From: Streptomyces populi
GTDB taxonomy: Bacteria > Actinomycetota > Actinomycetes > Streptomycetales > Streptomycetaceae
DNA: 46,366 bases
Reading direction: 5' to 3'
NCBI RefSeq assembly: GCF_002911015.1
Contig: NZ_KZ626905.1
Span: 1-46,366 of the forward strand
This document shows positions 8,654 through 18,141 of this stretch, piece by piece. Numbering within the stretch: position 1 is the stretch's first letter; the number at the start of each line of letters is the position of its first letter. The position numbers were made by a program, and so were the translations under genes. The notes beneath the pieces were generated by a model, which made no database searches, was not told the DNA's origin, and worked only from the letters and a program-made list of their open reading frames with translations.

Positions 8654-11077
8654 GTGGCCGAGGCGGCAGACTTCCAAGGGACCAGTCCCTCACCTGCCCG
8701 CCGGTGGCTCCGGCGCGGCGGTGCACTGCTCGCCGGGGCGCCGCTGCTGGCCGGGCTGCTCCAGCTGCCCTTGAGCACGCCCTCCCAGGCCGCCGAGAAG
8801 GCTTCCGCGGCCACCGCCGCGGGGTCGTCCGGCCCGGTGGACGTGAACCTCGACTCGCTGAGCCCCAGCGCCCCCACCGACGGCGACACGATCACGGTCT
8901 CGGGCTCGGTCACCAACACGGGCAAGCAGACGGTCACGGACGCCCACGTGGGCATCCGCGTGGGTCCGTCCCCCCTGAACACCCGCACCGCCATCGACAC
9001 CGTCGCCAGGCGCACCGGCTTCCAGCCGGGCCTCGACCCGCTGGAGGTCGGTGGCAAGTACGTCGTGAAGGTCACCAGGCTCGACGCGGGCAGCTCGCAG
9101 CGCTTCAGCATCTCGGTGCCCGCCAAGGACCTCGACCTCGGCTCCGCCGGGGTCTACCCGCTCGGTGTGTCGCTCACGGGCCGGACCGCCTCTCAGCAGT
9201 GGGACCAGGTCCTCGGCATCGAGCGGACGTTCCTGCCCTGGCAGCCCGAGGCCGCCGAAACGAAGACGCGGACGACGTACCTCTGGCCGCTCGTCTCCAC
9301 CGTCCACCTCACGGCGGAGACCGGTTCGGACGCCCAGCAGACACCCGTCTTCAAGAACGACGACCTGGCCGAGGAGATCTCCCCGGGCGGGCGCCTGGAC
9401 CAGCTCCTGTCGCTGGGCAGCCAGCTCGACGTCACCTGGGTGCTCGACCCGGACCTGCTGGCCTCCGTCGACGCGATGAGGGGCGGCTACCGGATCCAGC
9501 AGGAGAACGGCACGACCGTCGCCGGGAAGAACCAGGCGGTGGCCAACGCCTGGCTCGACAAGCTGGAGAAGACGGTCCAGGGCCAGAGCGTCGTCGCCCT
9601 CCCTTTCGCCGACCCCGACCTCGCATCGCTGGCCCACCACGGCAAGGACGTCACCGGTTCCCTGAGCCACCTCAAGGACGCCACCGACATGGCGGTCCGC
9701 ACAGTGGACACGATCGTGCACGTGAAACCGAGCACGGAGTTCGCGTGGCCCGCGGACGGCGCGGTGGACCCCTCGATCATCAAGGTGGCGACATCGGCCG
9801 GCGCGGACAAGGTGATCGCCCGCAGCGACAGCCTGCGCGAGACGGGCGGTCTGTCCTACACGCCCAGCGCCGCCCGCCCCATCGGCGGCGGAACGACGGC
9901 GGTGGTCGCGGACGAACGGCTGTCGACCGCGTTCCAGGGCGACATGCTGAAGGCGGACGACTCGACGCTCGCCGTCCAGAAGTTCCTCGCACAGAGCCTG
10001 ATGATCAACCTGCAGGAGTCGAAGAACGAGCGCAGCATCGTCGTCGCCCCGCAGCGCACGCCCACGGCGAGCCAGGCACAGTCCATGGCCGAGGGGCTGC
10101 GCGCGCTCCAGCAGGGGAACTGGTCGCAGTCCCAGGGGCTGACCGAGGCCGCCAAGGCCAAGCCGGATCCCGGCGCCACCACGACGGTGCCGCCCACGTC
10201 CTCGTACCCGTCGGCGCTGCGCCACCGGGAACTGCCGCGATCGGCGTTCGAGAGGATCCAGGCGACCCAGGCCAAGCTCGACAAGTTCCGGATGATCCTC
10301 ACTGAAGAGTCCCGGGTGGTCACCCCGTTCGGTCTGGCCATAGACCGGGGGATGTCGGCGTCCTGGCGCGGCCGGCCCGCGGAGGCGGCGGACTTCCGGC
10401 AGGGGGTGGAGACGTACCTCGACGGGCTCATGGGTCTGGTGCACCTCATCCAGAAGTCGGACGCGAAGCTGTCCGGGCGCAGCGCCACGATCCCCGTGAC
10501 GGTCCAGAACAACCTCGTGCAGGGTGTCGGCCATCTGGTGCTGCGCCTCACCTCACAGCAGCCCACCCGTCTCAAGATCGGCGATGCCCCCTACGACGAG
10601 CAGCGGATCCAGGTCGCGGGCGAGCACAGCCAGTCGGTCAAGTTCACGACATCCACCAAGGCCAACGGTCCGGTGCAGGTGGTCGCCCAGCTCTACACGG
10701 AGGACGGACAGCCGTACGGGGACCCTGTTCCCTTCGAGGTGAAGGTCACCGAGATCACCTCGACGGTGATGCTCGTCATCGGCGGCGGCGTCCTGCTTCT
10801 CGTACTCGCCGGTTTCCGGATGTACACGCAGCGTAAGCGCGCGGCGGCCCGGCAGGCCGAGGAGGACGCGGAGAACAGCCCCGAGACAGGGGGCGGGAGC
10901 AAGGACGCGGAAGGCACCGTGGACACTGACTCCACCGAAGACTCCGAGGCGGGCCCCGAACGGGCTTCCGAACCGGAGTCCGGGGCAGACGACCCGGAGC
11001 AGCCGAGTGACCCGTCACCGGACACCGCACCGGAAAACGCCGACCCGTCCGGCACGGGTGAGAGAGTGGACCGTTGA
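8654..11077 (+). CDS. DUF6049-type secreted, C-terminally anchored protein
   Basis: The 807-residue product has a signal peptide (RRWLRRGGALLAGAPLLAG, about 17-47), a large exported region that begins with an Ig-like segment (VDVNLDSLSPSAPTDGDTI), one membrane helix (about 704-724), a basic stop-transfer KRAAARQ and an acidic tail rich in Glu, Asp, Ser and Pro. This layout and its place just before murJ match the DUF6049 family and mycobacterial Rv3909. Start is GTG 8654. The gap to murJ is 46 bp, so the two are probably one operon. Role unknown; a part in envelope assembly is inferred from the neighbours. Confidence 0.82.
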   Translation: MAEAADFQGTSPSPARRWLRRGGALLAGAPLLAGLLQLPLSTPSQAAEKASAATAAGSSGPVDVNLDSLSPSAPTDGDTITVSGSVTNTGKQTVTDAHVGIRVGPSPLNTRTAIDTVARRTGFQPGLDPLEVGGKYVVKVTRLDAGSSQRFSISVPAKDLDLGSAGVYPLGVSLTGRTASQQWDQVLGIERTFLPWQPEAAETKTRTTYLWPLVSTVHLTAETGSDAQQTPVFKNDDLAEEISPGGRLDQLLSLGSQLDVTWVLDPDLLASVDAMRGGYRIQQENGTTVAGKNQAVANAWLDKLEKTVQGQSVVALPFADPDLASLAHHGKDVTGSLSHLKDATDMAVRTVDTIVHVKPSTEFAWPADGAVDPSIIKVATSAGADKVIARSDSLRETGGLSYTPSAARPIGGGTTAVVADERLSTAFQGDMLKADDSTLAVQKFLAQSLMINLQESKNERSIVVAPQRTPTASQAQSMAEGLRALQQGNWSQSQGLTEAAKAKPDPGATTTVPPTSSYPSALRHRELPRSAFERIQATQAKLDKFRMILTEESRVVTPFGLAIDRGMSASWRGRPAEAADFRQGVETYLDGLMGLVHLIQKSDAKLSGRSATIPVTVQNNLVQGVGHLVLRLTSQQPTRLKIGDAPYDEQRIQVAGEHSQSVKFTTSTKANGPVQVVAQLYTEDGQPYGDPVPFEVKVTEITSTVMLVIGGGVLLLVLAGFRMYTQRKRAAARQAEEDAENSPETGGGSKDAEGTVDTDSTEDSEAGPERASEPESGADDPEQPSDPSPDTAPENADPSGTGERVDR

Positions 11078-11123
11078 GCGATGTCGTGGCCGGTGGGCCC
11101 GGGGACGATGAGGTGGGGTAACC

Positions 11124-13367
11124 ATGAACGCGCCGTACGACGGTGACCGCGGCCAGGGCGCGGGATCCTCGGGCTACCCCGAGGACTACCCGGACCGGGA
11201 CGCGGGCCGCCCCGGCCACCCCGAGGGCACGCCGGAGACCGCTCAGATGCCGCCGGGATCTCCCGCGGACATGTACCTCCAGGACGCCTACGACCAGGAT
11301 CCGTACCGGGCTCAGGACCTCTCCGCCCAGGACCCGGTGTCGGAGGCGCTCTACGACCGTGCCGCGCACCCTCCGCCGGCTCCCGGGACGTACGCCCCCC
11401 AGCAGCCGCTGTACGCACAGCCGCCCGCGTCGCAGTACGCACCCGACCCGCGGCTGTGGGCCCAGACGCCGCCTCCGGAGCCGTCCGGGCCGACGCGCCA
11501 CCTGCCGTACGGGGACGACGCCCGGACCACCCAGTACGTGGGTGTGGACGATCTGGTCACCCAGGCCGGCGAGGAACAGCATGAGCCCGACGCCTTCGCC
11601 CACCTCTTCCGCGATCAGCAGCAGGGCGGCGTCCGCCAGTCCTACGGCTCCTCCGGCTCTCCGGCGGTCCCGGCACCGGCCCCCGAGCCGGCTCCGGCCG
11701 ACGCCCAGCCGCCCGCGGCCGCTCCGGCGAAGTCCGGCGGCCGTGCTTCCGGCTTGCTGAAGTCGAGCGCCGTGATGGCGGCGGGCACGCTGGTGTCCCG
11801 TCTCACCGGCTTCGTCCGGACCATGATCATCACAGCGGCACTGGGCGCGGCGACACTCGGTGACGCCTGGACCGTCGCGTACACCCTGCCGACGATGATC
11901 TACATCCTGACCGTCGGCGGCGGCCTCAACTCGGTCTTCGTGCCCCAGCTGGTGCGCTCCATGAAGGAGGACGACGACGGGGGCGAGGCGTACGCCAACC
12001 GCCTGCTGACGCTCGTCATGGTGGCCCTCGGTGTGATCGTCACCGCCGCGGTCTTCATCGCGCCGCTGCTGATCCAGCTGATGTCGTCGTCCATCGCGGA
12101 CGACCCCGCAGCCAACAACGTGGCGGTCACCTTCGCCCGGTACTGCCTGCCCACGATCTTCTTCATGGGCGTGCACGTGGTCATGGGACAGATCCTCAAC
12201 GCCCGCGGGAAGTTCGGCGCGATGATGTGGACCCCGGTCCTGAACAACATCGTCATGATCTTCACGTTCGGCATGTTCCTCTGGGTCTACGGCACCGCCC
12301 GCCACTCCGGGATGACGGTGACCAACATCCCGCCGGACGGCGTCCGCCTGCTGGGCATCGGCACCCTGCTCGGCCTGGTCGTGCAGGCCATGGCGATGGT
12401 CCCGTACCTGCGCGAGGCCGGCTTCCGGTTCCGTCCGCGCTTCGACTGGAGGGGCCACGGCCTCGGCAAGGCCATCAAGCTCGCCAAGTGGACCGTGCTC
12501 TTCGTTCTCGCCAACCAGGCCGGCGTCCTCGTCGTCACGCAGCTGGCCACGGCCGCGGGCAAGGCCTCGGGCAAGAACGGCGCGGGCATCATGGCCTACG
12601 CCAACGCCCAGCTGATCTGGGGCATGCCGCAGGCGATCATCACGGTCTCCGTCATGGCGGCCATGCTTCCGCGGATCTCGCGGGCGGCCCACGACGGAGA
12701 CCCGGGAGCCGTCCGTGACGACATCTCGCAGGGCCTGCGGACCTCGGCGGTCGCGATCGTCCCGGTGGCCTTCATGTTCCTCGCCCTGGGCATCCCCATG
12801 TGCACCCTGCTCTTCGGCTCCAGCGGCATCCAGTCCGCCGAGTCCCAGGGCTACGTCCTCATGGCCTTCGCCCTCGGCCTGATCCCGTTCTCGGTGCAGT
12901 ACGTGGTCCTGCGCGGCTTCTACGCCTACGAAGACACCCGCACCCCCTTCTACAACACGGTCATCGTGGCCGCCGTCAACGCGGCCGCCTCGGCCGTCTG
13001 CTACCTGGTCCTGCCCGCGCAGTGGGCGGTCGTCGGCATGGCCGGCGCGTACGGACTGGCGTACGCCGTGGGCGTCGGAGTGGCCTGGCAGCGGCTGAGC
13101 AAGCGGCTGGGCGGCGATCTGGACGGAGCCCGCGTGCTGCGCACGTACGCGCGTCTCTGCCTGGCCTCCGTCCCTGGCGCCGTGGTGGGCGGCACCGTAG
13201 GCTTCGCGATCACCCGGTTCCTCGGCCACGGCGCGATCGGTTCGATCGCGGCGCTCGTCGTCGGGTCGATCGCTCTGCTCGGCGTCTTCTACGTCGCCGC
13301 GCGCAAGATGCGCATCGAGGAACTCAACTCAATGGTCGGAATGGTCCGCGGGCGCCTGGGGCGCTGA
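11124..13367 (+). CDS. murJ: MurJ/MviN lipid II flippase
   Basis: Flips lipid-linked peptidoglycan precursor across the membrane. The 747-residue protein has a 200-residue cytoplasmic head rich in Pro, Gln, Tyr and Asp, then the MOP-superfamily transporter core from about 213 (SAVMAAGTLVSRLTGFVRTM, the typical MurJ opening) with roughly 14 membrane helices. The ATG at 11124 follows GAGGTGGGG. The head is longer than in E. coli MurJ (511 residues). In mycobacteria MviN continues into a pseudokinase and an extracellular domain; here those parts are a separate gene 118 bp downstream. Confidence 0.94.
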   Translation: MNAPYDGDRGQGAGSSGYPEDYPDRDAGRPGHPEGTPETAQMPPGSPADMYLQDAYDQDPYRAQDLSAQDPVSEALYDRAAHPPPAPGTYAPQQPLYAQPPASQYAPDPRLWAQTPPPEPSGPTRHLPYGDDARTTQYVGVDDLVTQAGEEQHEPDAFAHLFRDQQQGGVRQSYGSSGSPAVPAPAPEPAPADAQPPAAAPAKSGGRASGLLKSSAVMAAGTLVSRLTGFVRTMIITAALGAATLGDAWTVAYTLPTMIYILTVGGGLNSVFVPQLVRSMKEDDDGGEAYANRLLTLVMVALGVIVTAAVFIAPLLIQLMSSSIADDPAANNVAVTFARYCLPTIFFMGVHVVMGQILNARGKFGAMMWTPVLNNIVMIFTFGMFLWVYGTARHSGMTVTNIPPDGVRLLGIGTLLGLVVQAMAMVPYLREAGFRFRPRFDWRGHGLGKAIKLAKWTVLFVLANQAGVLVVTQLATAAGKASGKNGAGIMAYANAQLIWGMPQAIITVSVMAAMLPRISRAAHDGDPGAVRDDISQGLRTSAVAIVPVAFMFLALGIPMCTLLFGSSGIQSAESQGYVLMAFALGLIPFSVQYVVLRGFYAYEDTRTPFYNTVIVAAVNAAASAVCYLVLPAQWAVVGMAGAYGLAYAVGVGVAWQRLSKRLGGDLDGARVLRTYARLCLASVPGAVVGGTVGFAITRFLGHGAIGSIAALVVGSIALLGVFYVAARKMRIEELNSMVGMVRGRLGR

Positions 13368-13485
13368 AGCGGGGGCAGGCGCACAACCATCGTCCGTCGC
13401 CGTGTGTCGTGCATAGCGTCGGACTGTGGGCACAATTGGTTTCTGCGTCGGACAGCGCGCAATGGATGGGGAGGCAGGGACGACG

Positions 13486-15201
13486 GTGGCGGAACGGAGC
13501 ACGGCTGCCGTCGACGTGGCAGACAACAGCGGTGACGAACCGCTGACCGCCAAGGCGGACCAGACCACGTCCGACGGGGTGGCCCATAACCGGGAGCGGG
13601 AAACGGACAGCGAAGAGGCACAGGGGAGCGGCGGGACCGAGAGTCCCGGAAAGGCCTCACCGCCCGAACTGCACAGCGGGCACAAACTCGCCAGGCGTTA
13701 CCGCCTCGAAGAGTGCGTCACCCGACTGGACGGTTTCAGCAGTTGGCGCGCGATGGACGAGAAACTTCGCCGTGCCGTCGGGGTGCACCTGCTGCCCGCC
13801 GATCATCCGCGTGCCCGCTCGGTACTGGCGGCGGCCCGTTCCTCCGCCCTGCTGGGTGATCCCCGGTTCGTCCAGGTCCTGGACGCGGTCGAGGAGAACG
13901 ACCTCGTCTACGTGGTGCACGAGTGGCTGCCGGACGCCACGGAACTCACCGCCCTGCTCGCTTCGGGTCCCCTCGAGGTGCACGAGGCCTACCAGATGGT
14001 CAGTCAGGTGTCGGGGGCCATGGCCGCCGCGCACCGTGAGGGCCTCGCCCATCTCAAGCTGACTCCGGGCGCCGTGCTGCGCACGTCCACCGGTCAGTGG
14101 CGCATCCGCGGGCTCGCCGTGAACGCGGCCCTGCGCGGCATCAGTTCGGACACCCCGCAGCGCACCGACACGGAAGCGATCGGCGCACTCCTGTACGCCG
14201 CCCTCACTCAGCGCTGGCCGTACGAGAACGACGCCTACGGCCTCTCGGGGCTGCCCAAGGGCGTCGGTCTCATCGCACCCGACCAGGTGCGGGCCGGTGT
14301 GCACCGGGGCCTGTCGGAGCTCGCCATGCGCGCGCTCGCCAACGACGGCGCGACCGCCTCCCGCCACGAGTCCCCGTGCACCACGCCGGAGGAGCTCGTG
14401 AAGGCGATCGGCGAGATGCCCCGCATCCGCCCGCCGGAGCCCGCGTTCACCGCACCGCCCGAGTACCAGCGCACGACGTACCAGCAGGGCACGTACGGCC
14501 GTCAGGCGCCCCGTCCGGGCGCCACCCAGCCCTTGCCGACCCCGCCGCCTCCGCTGCAGAGCCGTACGGGCACAGCCTTGAAGTGGGCCGTCTCGGCTCT
14601 CCTCATCGCCGCCCTGGGCCTCGGCAGTTGGCAGCTCGCAGACGCGCTCATGGACCACGACAAGTCCGACGACACCAAGAAGACCCAGACGACGGACGGC
14701 AACGAGAAGGGCGACACCAAGCCCGCGCCTGTCAGGCCGATCGCGATCAAGGGCGCCCAGGAGTACGCGGTCGAAGGCTCTCTTCAGGCTGCCGACGACG
14801 TGGACAAGACCTTCGACGGCAACAGCACCACGTTCTGGCGAACCAAGACGTACACCGCTGGACCCAAGCTGGCGCCGTACAAGCCCGGTGTGGGCATTGT
14901 CTACAACCTGGGTTCGGCCCAGTCGCTCAAGAACGCCTCGATAGGACTTCGCTACGCGGGTGATCACACCACGATCCACCTGTACGCCGCCGGCGCGCTG
15001 TCGCCCACGACGTCCGTCGACGGCATGAAGGAGATCGGCACCGCCACCACGAGCGGCACCACCCTGAACCTGAAGGCGTCCAAGTCCGTGAAGACGCAGT
15101 ACGTGCTGCTGTGGCTCACCGATGTGCCGAACGCTCCCAGCGACGGCTACAGCGGCGCAGGCTGGAAGCAGGCGATCACGGATGTGAAGTTCACCGGCTG
15201 A
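13486..15201 (+). CDS. Membrane pseudokinase with extracellular discoidin-like domain
   Basis: The 571-residue product has a disordered head, a protein-kinase fold from about 65 to 300, a Pro-rich linker, a membrane helix (about 364-385) and an exported domain resembling F5/8 type C (VDKTFDGNSTTFWRT). Catalytic residues are missing: the HRD region reads AHLKLTPGAVL with no Asp, the DFG position reads RGLA, and the VAIK lysine region reads VGVHLLP. It should therefore bind partners rather than phosphorylate. In M. tuberculosis the same modules are fused to MviN and bind FhaA. The GTG at 13486 has AGGGA 5 nt upstream; in-frame starts at 13426 and 13462 are less likely. Confidence 0.85.
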   Translation: MAERSTAAVDVADNSGDEPLTAKADQTTSDGVAHNRERETDSEEAQGSGGTESPGKASPPELHSGHKLARRYRLEECVTRLDGFSSWRAMDEKLRRAVGVHLLPADHPRARSVLAAARSSALLGDPRFVQVLDAVEENDLVYVVHEWLPDATELTALLASGPLEVHEAYQMVSQVSGAMAAAHREGLAHLKLTPGAVLRTSTGQWRIRGLAVNAALRGISSDTPQRTDTEAIGALLYAALTQRWPYENDAYGLSGLPKGVGLIAPDQVRAGVHRGLSELAMRALANDGATASRHESPCTTPEELVKAIGEMPRIRPPEPAFTAPPEYQRTTYQQGTYGRQAPRPGATQPLPTPPPPLQSRTGTALKWAVSALLIAALGLGSWQLADALMDHDKSDDTKKTQTTDGNEKGDTKPAPVRPIAIKGAQEYAVEGSLQAADDVDKTFDGNSTTFWRTKTYTAGPKLAPYKPGVGIVYNLGSAQSLKNASIGLRYAGDHTTIHLYAAGALSPTTSVDGMKEIGTATTSGTTLNLKASKSVKTQYVLLWLTDVPNAPSDGYSGAGWKQAITDVKFTG

Positions 15202-15229
15202 CACTCGTCGACGGAGGGGAGGGGGTCCG

Positions 15230-15961
15230 ATGGCCGATGAAGCCGAACAGGGCGAGACAAGCGATCAGGACCTCCTGGCCCGCCACGTCGAGGGCGACCC
15301 GGACGCCTTCGGCGAGCTCGTACGGCGCCATCGCGACCGCCTGTGGGCGGTGGCCCTGCGAACGCTGGGAGACCGCGAGGAGGCCGCTGACGCGGTCCAG
15401 GACGCGCTCGTCTCGGCTTACCGGGCCGCCCACACCTTCCGGGGCCAGTCGGCCGTCACGACCTGGCTGCACCGCATCACGGTGAACGCCTGCCTGGACC
15501 GGGCCCGCAAGGCGGCCTCCAGGAAGACGTCCCCCGTCGATGACACCCAGCGCCTGGAGCAGCTTCTCGAACCGCACGAGTCCGCCGCCGCCCCGGCCGA
15601 ACGCAATGACCTCCACCGTGAGCTCATCGGCGCGCTGGGCACGCTTCCCGCCGACCAGCGCGCCGCCCTCGTCCTGGTGGACATGCAGGGCTACCCCGTG
15701 GCGGAGGCGGCCCGCATCCTCGATGTCCCGACCGGCACCGTGAAGAGCCGCTGCGCACGCGGCAGAGCCAGACTCCTTCCCCTCCTCACCCACCTCCGCG
15801 CGAAGAACCCGGGTGATGAAAAGGCGAAGAAGTCGGGCGACGGACGGAACCGGACGCAGGGGACATCCGTCCCACCCGCAGCGGGACCTCACGAGTCAGG
15901 ACCCCGCGGCGCCGGGCCAAGCGATTCAGCTGCTGTGAAGGGCGGAGGTGGGCGAGCGTGA
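15230..15961 (+). CDS. sigM: ECF RNA polymerase sigma factor SigM
   Basis: A 243-residue ECF sigma factor. Region 2 (about 15-85) includes DPDAFGELVRRHRDRLWAVA and the DVVQDALV-like stretch AVQDALVSAYRAAHTF; region 4 (about 135-195) has the helix-turn-helix LPADQRAALVLVDMQGYPVAEAA, quoted here as VDMQGYPVAEAARIL, and VPTGTVKSRCARGRARL. A basic, low-complexity tail of about 40 residues follows. The ATG has GAGGGGAGGGGG in front. The stop overlaps the next start (GTGA), which implies translational coupling with its anti-sigma factor. Naming follows the conserved murJ-sigM-rsmA-trxBA order. Confidence 0.9.
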   Translation: MADEAEQGETSDQDLLARHVEGDPDAFGELVRRHRDRLWAVALRTLGDREEAADAVQDALVSAYRAAHTFRGQSAVTTWLHRITVNACLDRARKAASRKTSPVDDTQRLEQLLEPHESAAAPAERNDLHRELIGALGTLPADQRAALVLVDMQGYPVAEAARILDVPTGTVKSRCARGRARLLPLLTHLRAKNPGDEKAKKSGDGRNRTQGTSVPPAAGPHESGPRGAGPSDSAAVKGGGGRA

Positions 15962-16869
15962 CATCCACGACGGACAAGGCCGGGCACCCGGACGTCGCGG
16001 AAATCTCCGACCTCACCGAAGGTCTGCTCTCGCCTTCCCGCACCGAGGACGTCCGACAGCACCTCGACGGCTGCGCGCTCTGCGCCGACGTGTACGACTC
16101 CCTGGAGGAGATCCGCGGTCTTCTCGGCACCCTGCCGGGTACCTCACGCATGCCCGACGATGTGGCCGAACGCATCGATGCCGCCCTGGCCGCGGAAGCC
16201 CTGCTGAGCGCCACGGCTCCCGATGAGCCGACCGACGCCGCTGCCGACCGTGCTCATGTTTCACGTGAAACATCGACCGCCGTCGGACTCTCGGGACATC
16301 CTCGTGGGGCCACCGGCCCCGGTCGTCCCCGTCGAGCACGTCGTGGGCGCCGCAGGACGGCTCTCCTCACCGCCGCCTTCGCGGCTGCGGCTCTGGGGCT
16401 GGGTGCGCTTCTCGTCCAGTCCCTGGGGGGCGACGACGGAGCGGGCAAGTCTGCCCAGACGGCGCCCCGGCACGAGTCGGGGGCCCCGGGGACCTTCTCC
16501 GAGAAGACACTGCAGGGCGAGGTCTCGGCCCTTCTCGCGAAGAACAAGAAGTCGGATGACAGCTCGGCCAGCGGCAAACCCTGGGGAGTCGAGTCGCAGG
16601 ACGCCGGAACCGACTCGGGCGGCGTGAAGACGTTGATCACTCCCACCCCCGCTGTTCCTCAGTGCGTCGAGCAGGGAACCGGAGACCCCGGAGCCCTCCT
16701 CGCCGCCAAGGAAGGCTCGTTCCAGGGGAAGAGCGTCTATCTCCTCGTGGTGTCCGACAACTCCGACACGACCAAGGTCACGGCCTACATCGTGGACGCG
16801 TCCTGTCAGAAGCAGTCCTCTCCGTCGCCTGGCAAGCTGCTGCTGACGCGGTCGTACGCGCGTTCCTGA
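15958..16869 (+). CDS. rsmA: Anti-sigma factor RsmA (HxxxCxxC, membrane-anchored)
   Basis: Binds and inhibits SigM. The 303-residue product carries H35-x3-C39-x2-C42, the metal-binding motif of zinc-type anti-sigma factors, then a linker, a membrane helix (about 133-155) and an exported domain. S. coelicolor RsmA is reported to carry a [2Fe-2S] cluster, so redox sensing is likely. A parS site is embedded in frame and gives residues V101-S-R-E-T105. The GTG start overlaps the sigM stop by 4 bp. The zinc versus iron-sulphur question cannot be settled from sequence. Confidence 0.9.
   Translation: MTSTTDKAGHPDVAEISDLTEGLLSPSRTEDVRQHLDGCALCADVYDSLEEIRGLLGTLPGTSRMPDDVAERIDAALAAEALLSATAPDEPTDAAADRAHVSRETSTAVGLSGHPRGATGPGRPRRARRGRRRTALLTAAFAAAALGLGALLVQSLGGDDGAGKSAQTAPRHESGAPGTFSEKTLQGEVSALLAKNKKSDDSSASGKPWGVESQDAGTDSGGVKTLITPTPAVPQCVEQGTGDPGALLAAKEGSFQGKSVYLLVVSDNSDTTKVTAYIVDASCQKQSSPSPGKLLLTRSYARS
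16258..16271. promoter_or_regulatory. parS site 3 (inside rsmA)
   Basis: Exact GTTTCACGTGAAAC inside the coding sequence, between the cytoplasmic domain and the membrane helix. It is read in the phase GTT-TCA-CGT-GAA-AC, giving V-S-R-E-T. Confidence 0.93.
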
Positions 16870-17042
16870 ACCCACCCGCCGCAGGCTTCGGGCACATCGG
16901 CCCCGCCGTCCCCCGCGTCTCATCAGAACGCCTGACGGCTCGAAGCGCACTCGAAGCACACTCGAAGTGCAAAGGCTCACCGCCCCGATATCACCAGGTG
17001 CCCTTGTCCGCCCCCCGGGTCTTCGTGTGCCCTGACACAGCG

Positions 17043-17068
17043 GGAATTGAAGCCCCTTAGGATCCGTT
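17043..17068 (+). promoter_or_regulatory. SigR-type promoter of trxBA
   Basis: GGAAT at 17043-17047, exactly 18 bases, then GTT at 17066-17068. This is the full SigR consensus (GGAAT-N18-GTT) known for the S. coelicolor trxBA promoter, so disulfide stress should induce it. It lies about 70 bp before trxB. The rest of 16870-17137 shows no gene. Confidence 0.85.
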
Positions 17069-17137
17069 GGGTGGGGTGAGAGTACTGAGAGATGCTCCAC
17101 CAGTACGCAGCAGTCTCCAGAGACGAGGAATCAAGCC

Positions 17138-18097
17138 GTGAGCGACGTCCGTAACGTGATCATCATCGGGTCTGGTCCCGCCGGCTACACGGCGGCGCTC
17201 TACACCGCGCGCGCGTCGCTGAAGCCGCTGGTCTTCGAAGGCGCCGTCACCGCAGGCGGTGCGCTGATGAACACCACCGAGGTCGAGAACTTCCCCGGCT
17301 TCCAGGACGGCATCATGGGCCCTGAGCTCATGGACAACATGCGCGCCCAGGCCGAGCGCTTCGGTGCCGAGCTGGTCCCCGACGATGTCGTCGCCGTCGA
17401 CCTGACGGGCGAGATCAAGACCGTCACGGACACCGCCGGCACGGTGCACCGGGCCAAGGCCGTGATCGTCACGACGGGCTCGCAGCACCGCAAGCTCGGT
17501 CTGCCCAACGAGGACACGCTCTCCGGGCGTGGCGTCTCCTGGTGTGCGACCTGTGACGGCTTCTTCTTCAAGGACCACGACATCGCTGTGATCGGCGGCG
17601 GCGACACCGCGATGGAGGAAGCCACCTTCCTCTCGCGCTTCGCCAAGTCCGTGACCATCGTTCACCGCCGGGACAGCCTTCGCGCCTCCAAGGCGATGCA
17701 GGAGCGGGCCTTCGCCGACCCCAAGATCAAGTTCATCTGGGACAGCGAGGTCGCCGAGATCAAGGGCGACCCGAAGCTGGCCGGTCTGACGCTGCGCAAC
17801 CTCAAGACCGGCGAGACCTCGGAGCTGCCGGTGACCGGTCTGTTCATCGCGATCGGTCACGACCCGCGCACCGAACTCTTCAAGGGTCAGCTCGACCTGG
17901 ACGGCGAGGGCTACCTGAAGGTCGCCGCGCCTTCGACCCGCACCAACGTCACGGGTGTCTTCGGTGCCGGTGACGTCGTCGACCACACATACCGTCAGGC
18001 GATCACCGCGGCCGGTACCGGCTGCTCCGCCGCCCTCGACGCCGAGCGCTACCTCGCCGCCCTCGCGGACAGCGAGACCGCGGCCGCCACCGTCTGA
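17138..18097 (+). CDS. trxB: Thioredoxin reductase
   Basis: Passes electrons from NADPH through FAD to thioredoxin in the cytoplasm. The 319-residue product is the normal length for the low-molecular-weight type. It has the FAD loop IIGSGPAGYTAALYTA (about 8-23), the redox-active WCATC (C136 and C139) and the NADPH loop GGGDTAMEEA (about 152-161), and ends with the FAD segment GVFGAGDV. The GTG start follows GAGGAA. A SigR promoter lies upstream and trxA follows after 44 bp, so the two form an operon. Confidence 0.96.
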   Translation: MSDVRNVIIIGSGPAGYTAALYTARASLKPLVFEGAVTAGGALMNTTEVENFPGFQDGIMGPELMDNMRAQAERFGAELVPDDVVAVDLTGEIKTVTDTAGTVHRAKAVIVTTGSQHRKLGLPNEDTLSGRGVSWCATCDGFFFKDHDIAVIGGGDTAMEEATFLSRFAKSVTIVHRRDSLRASKAMQERAFADPKIKFIWDSEVAEIKGDPKLAGLTLRNLKTGETSELPVTGLFIAIGHDPRTELFKGQLDLDGEGYLKVAAPSTRTNVTGVFGAGDVVDHTYRQAITAAGTGCSAALDAERYLAALADSETAAATV

Positions 18098-18141
18098 TCA
18101 CCCCTTCCTCCCCACCGCAGAAACAAGTTAAGGAGCCCGCC

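Noticed and set aside
9715..9733. CACGTGAAAC inside the DUF6049 gene as a parS site
   Set aside because: Only the right half matches; the left half has three mismatches, too many for ParB.
10776..13229. 817-codon leftward frame opposite murJ
   Set aside because: Composition (His, Asp, Arg, Gly-rich) is typical for an antisense shadow; murJ on the other strand is certain.
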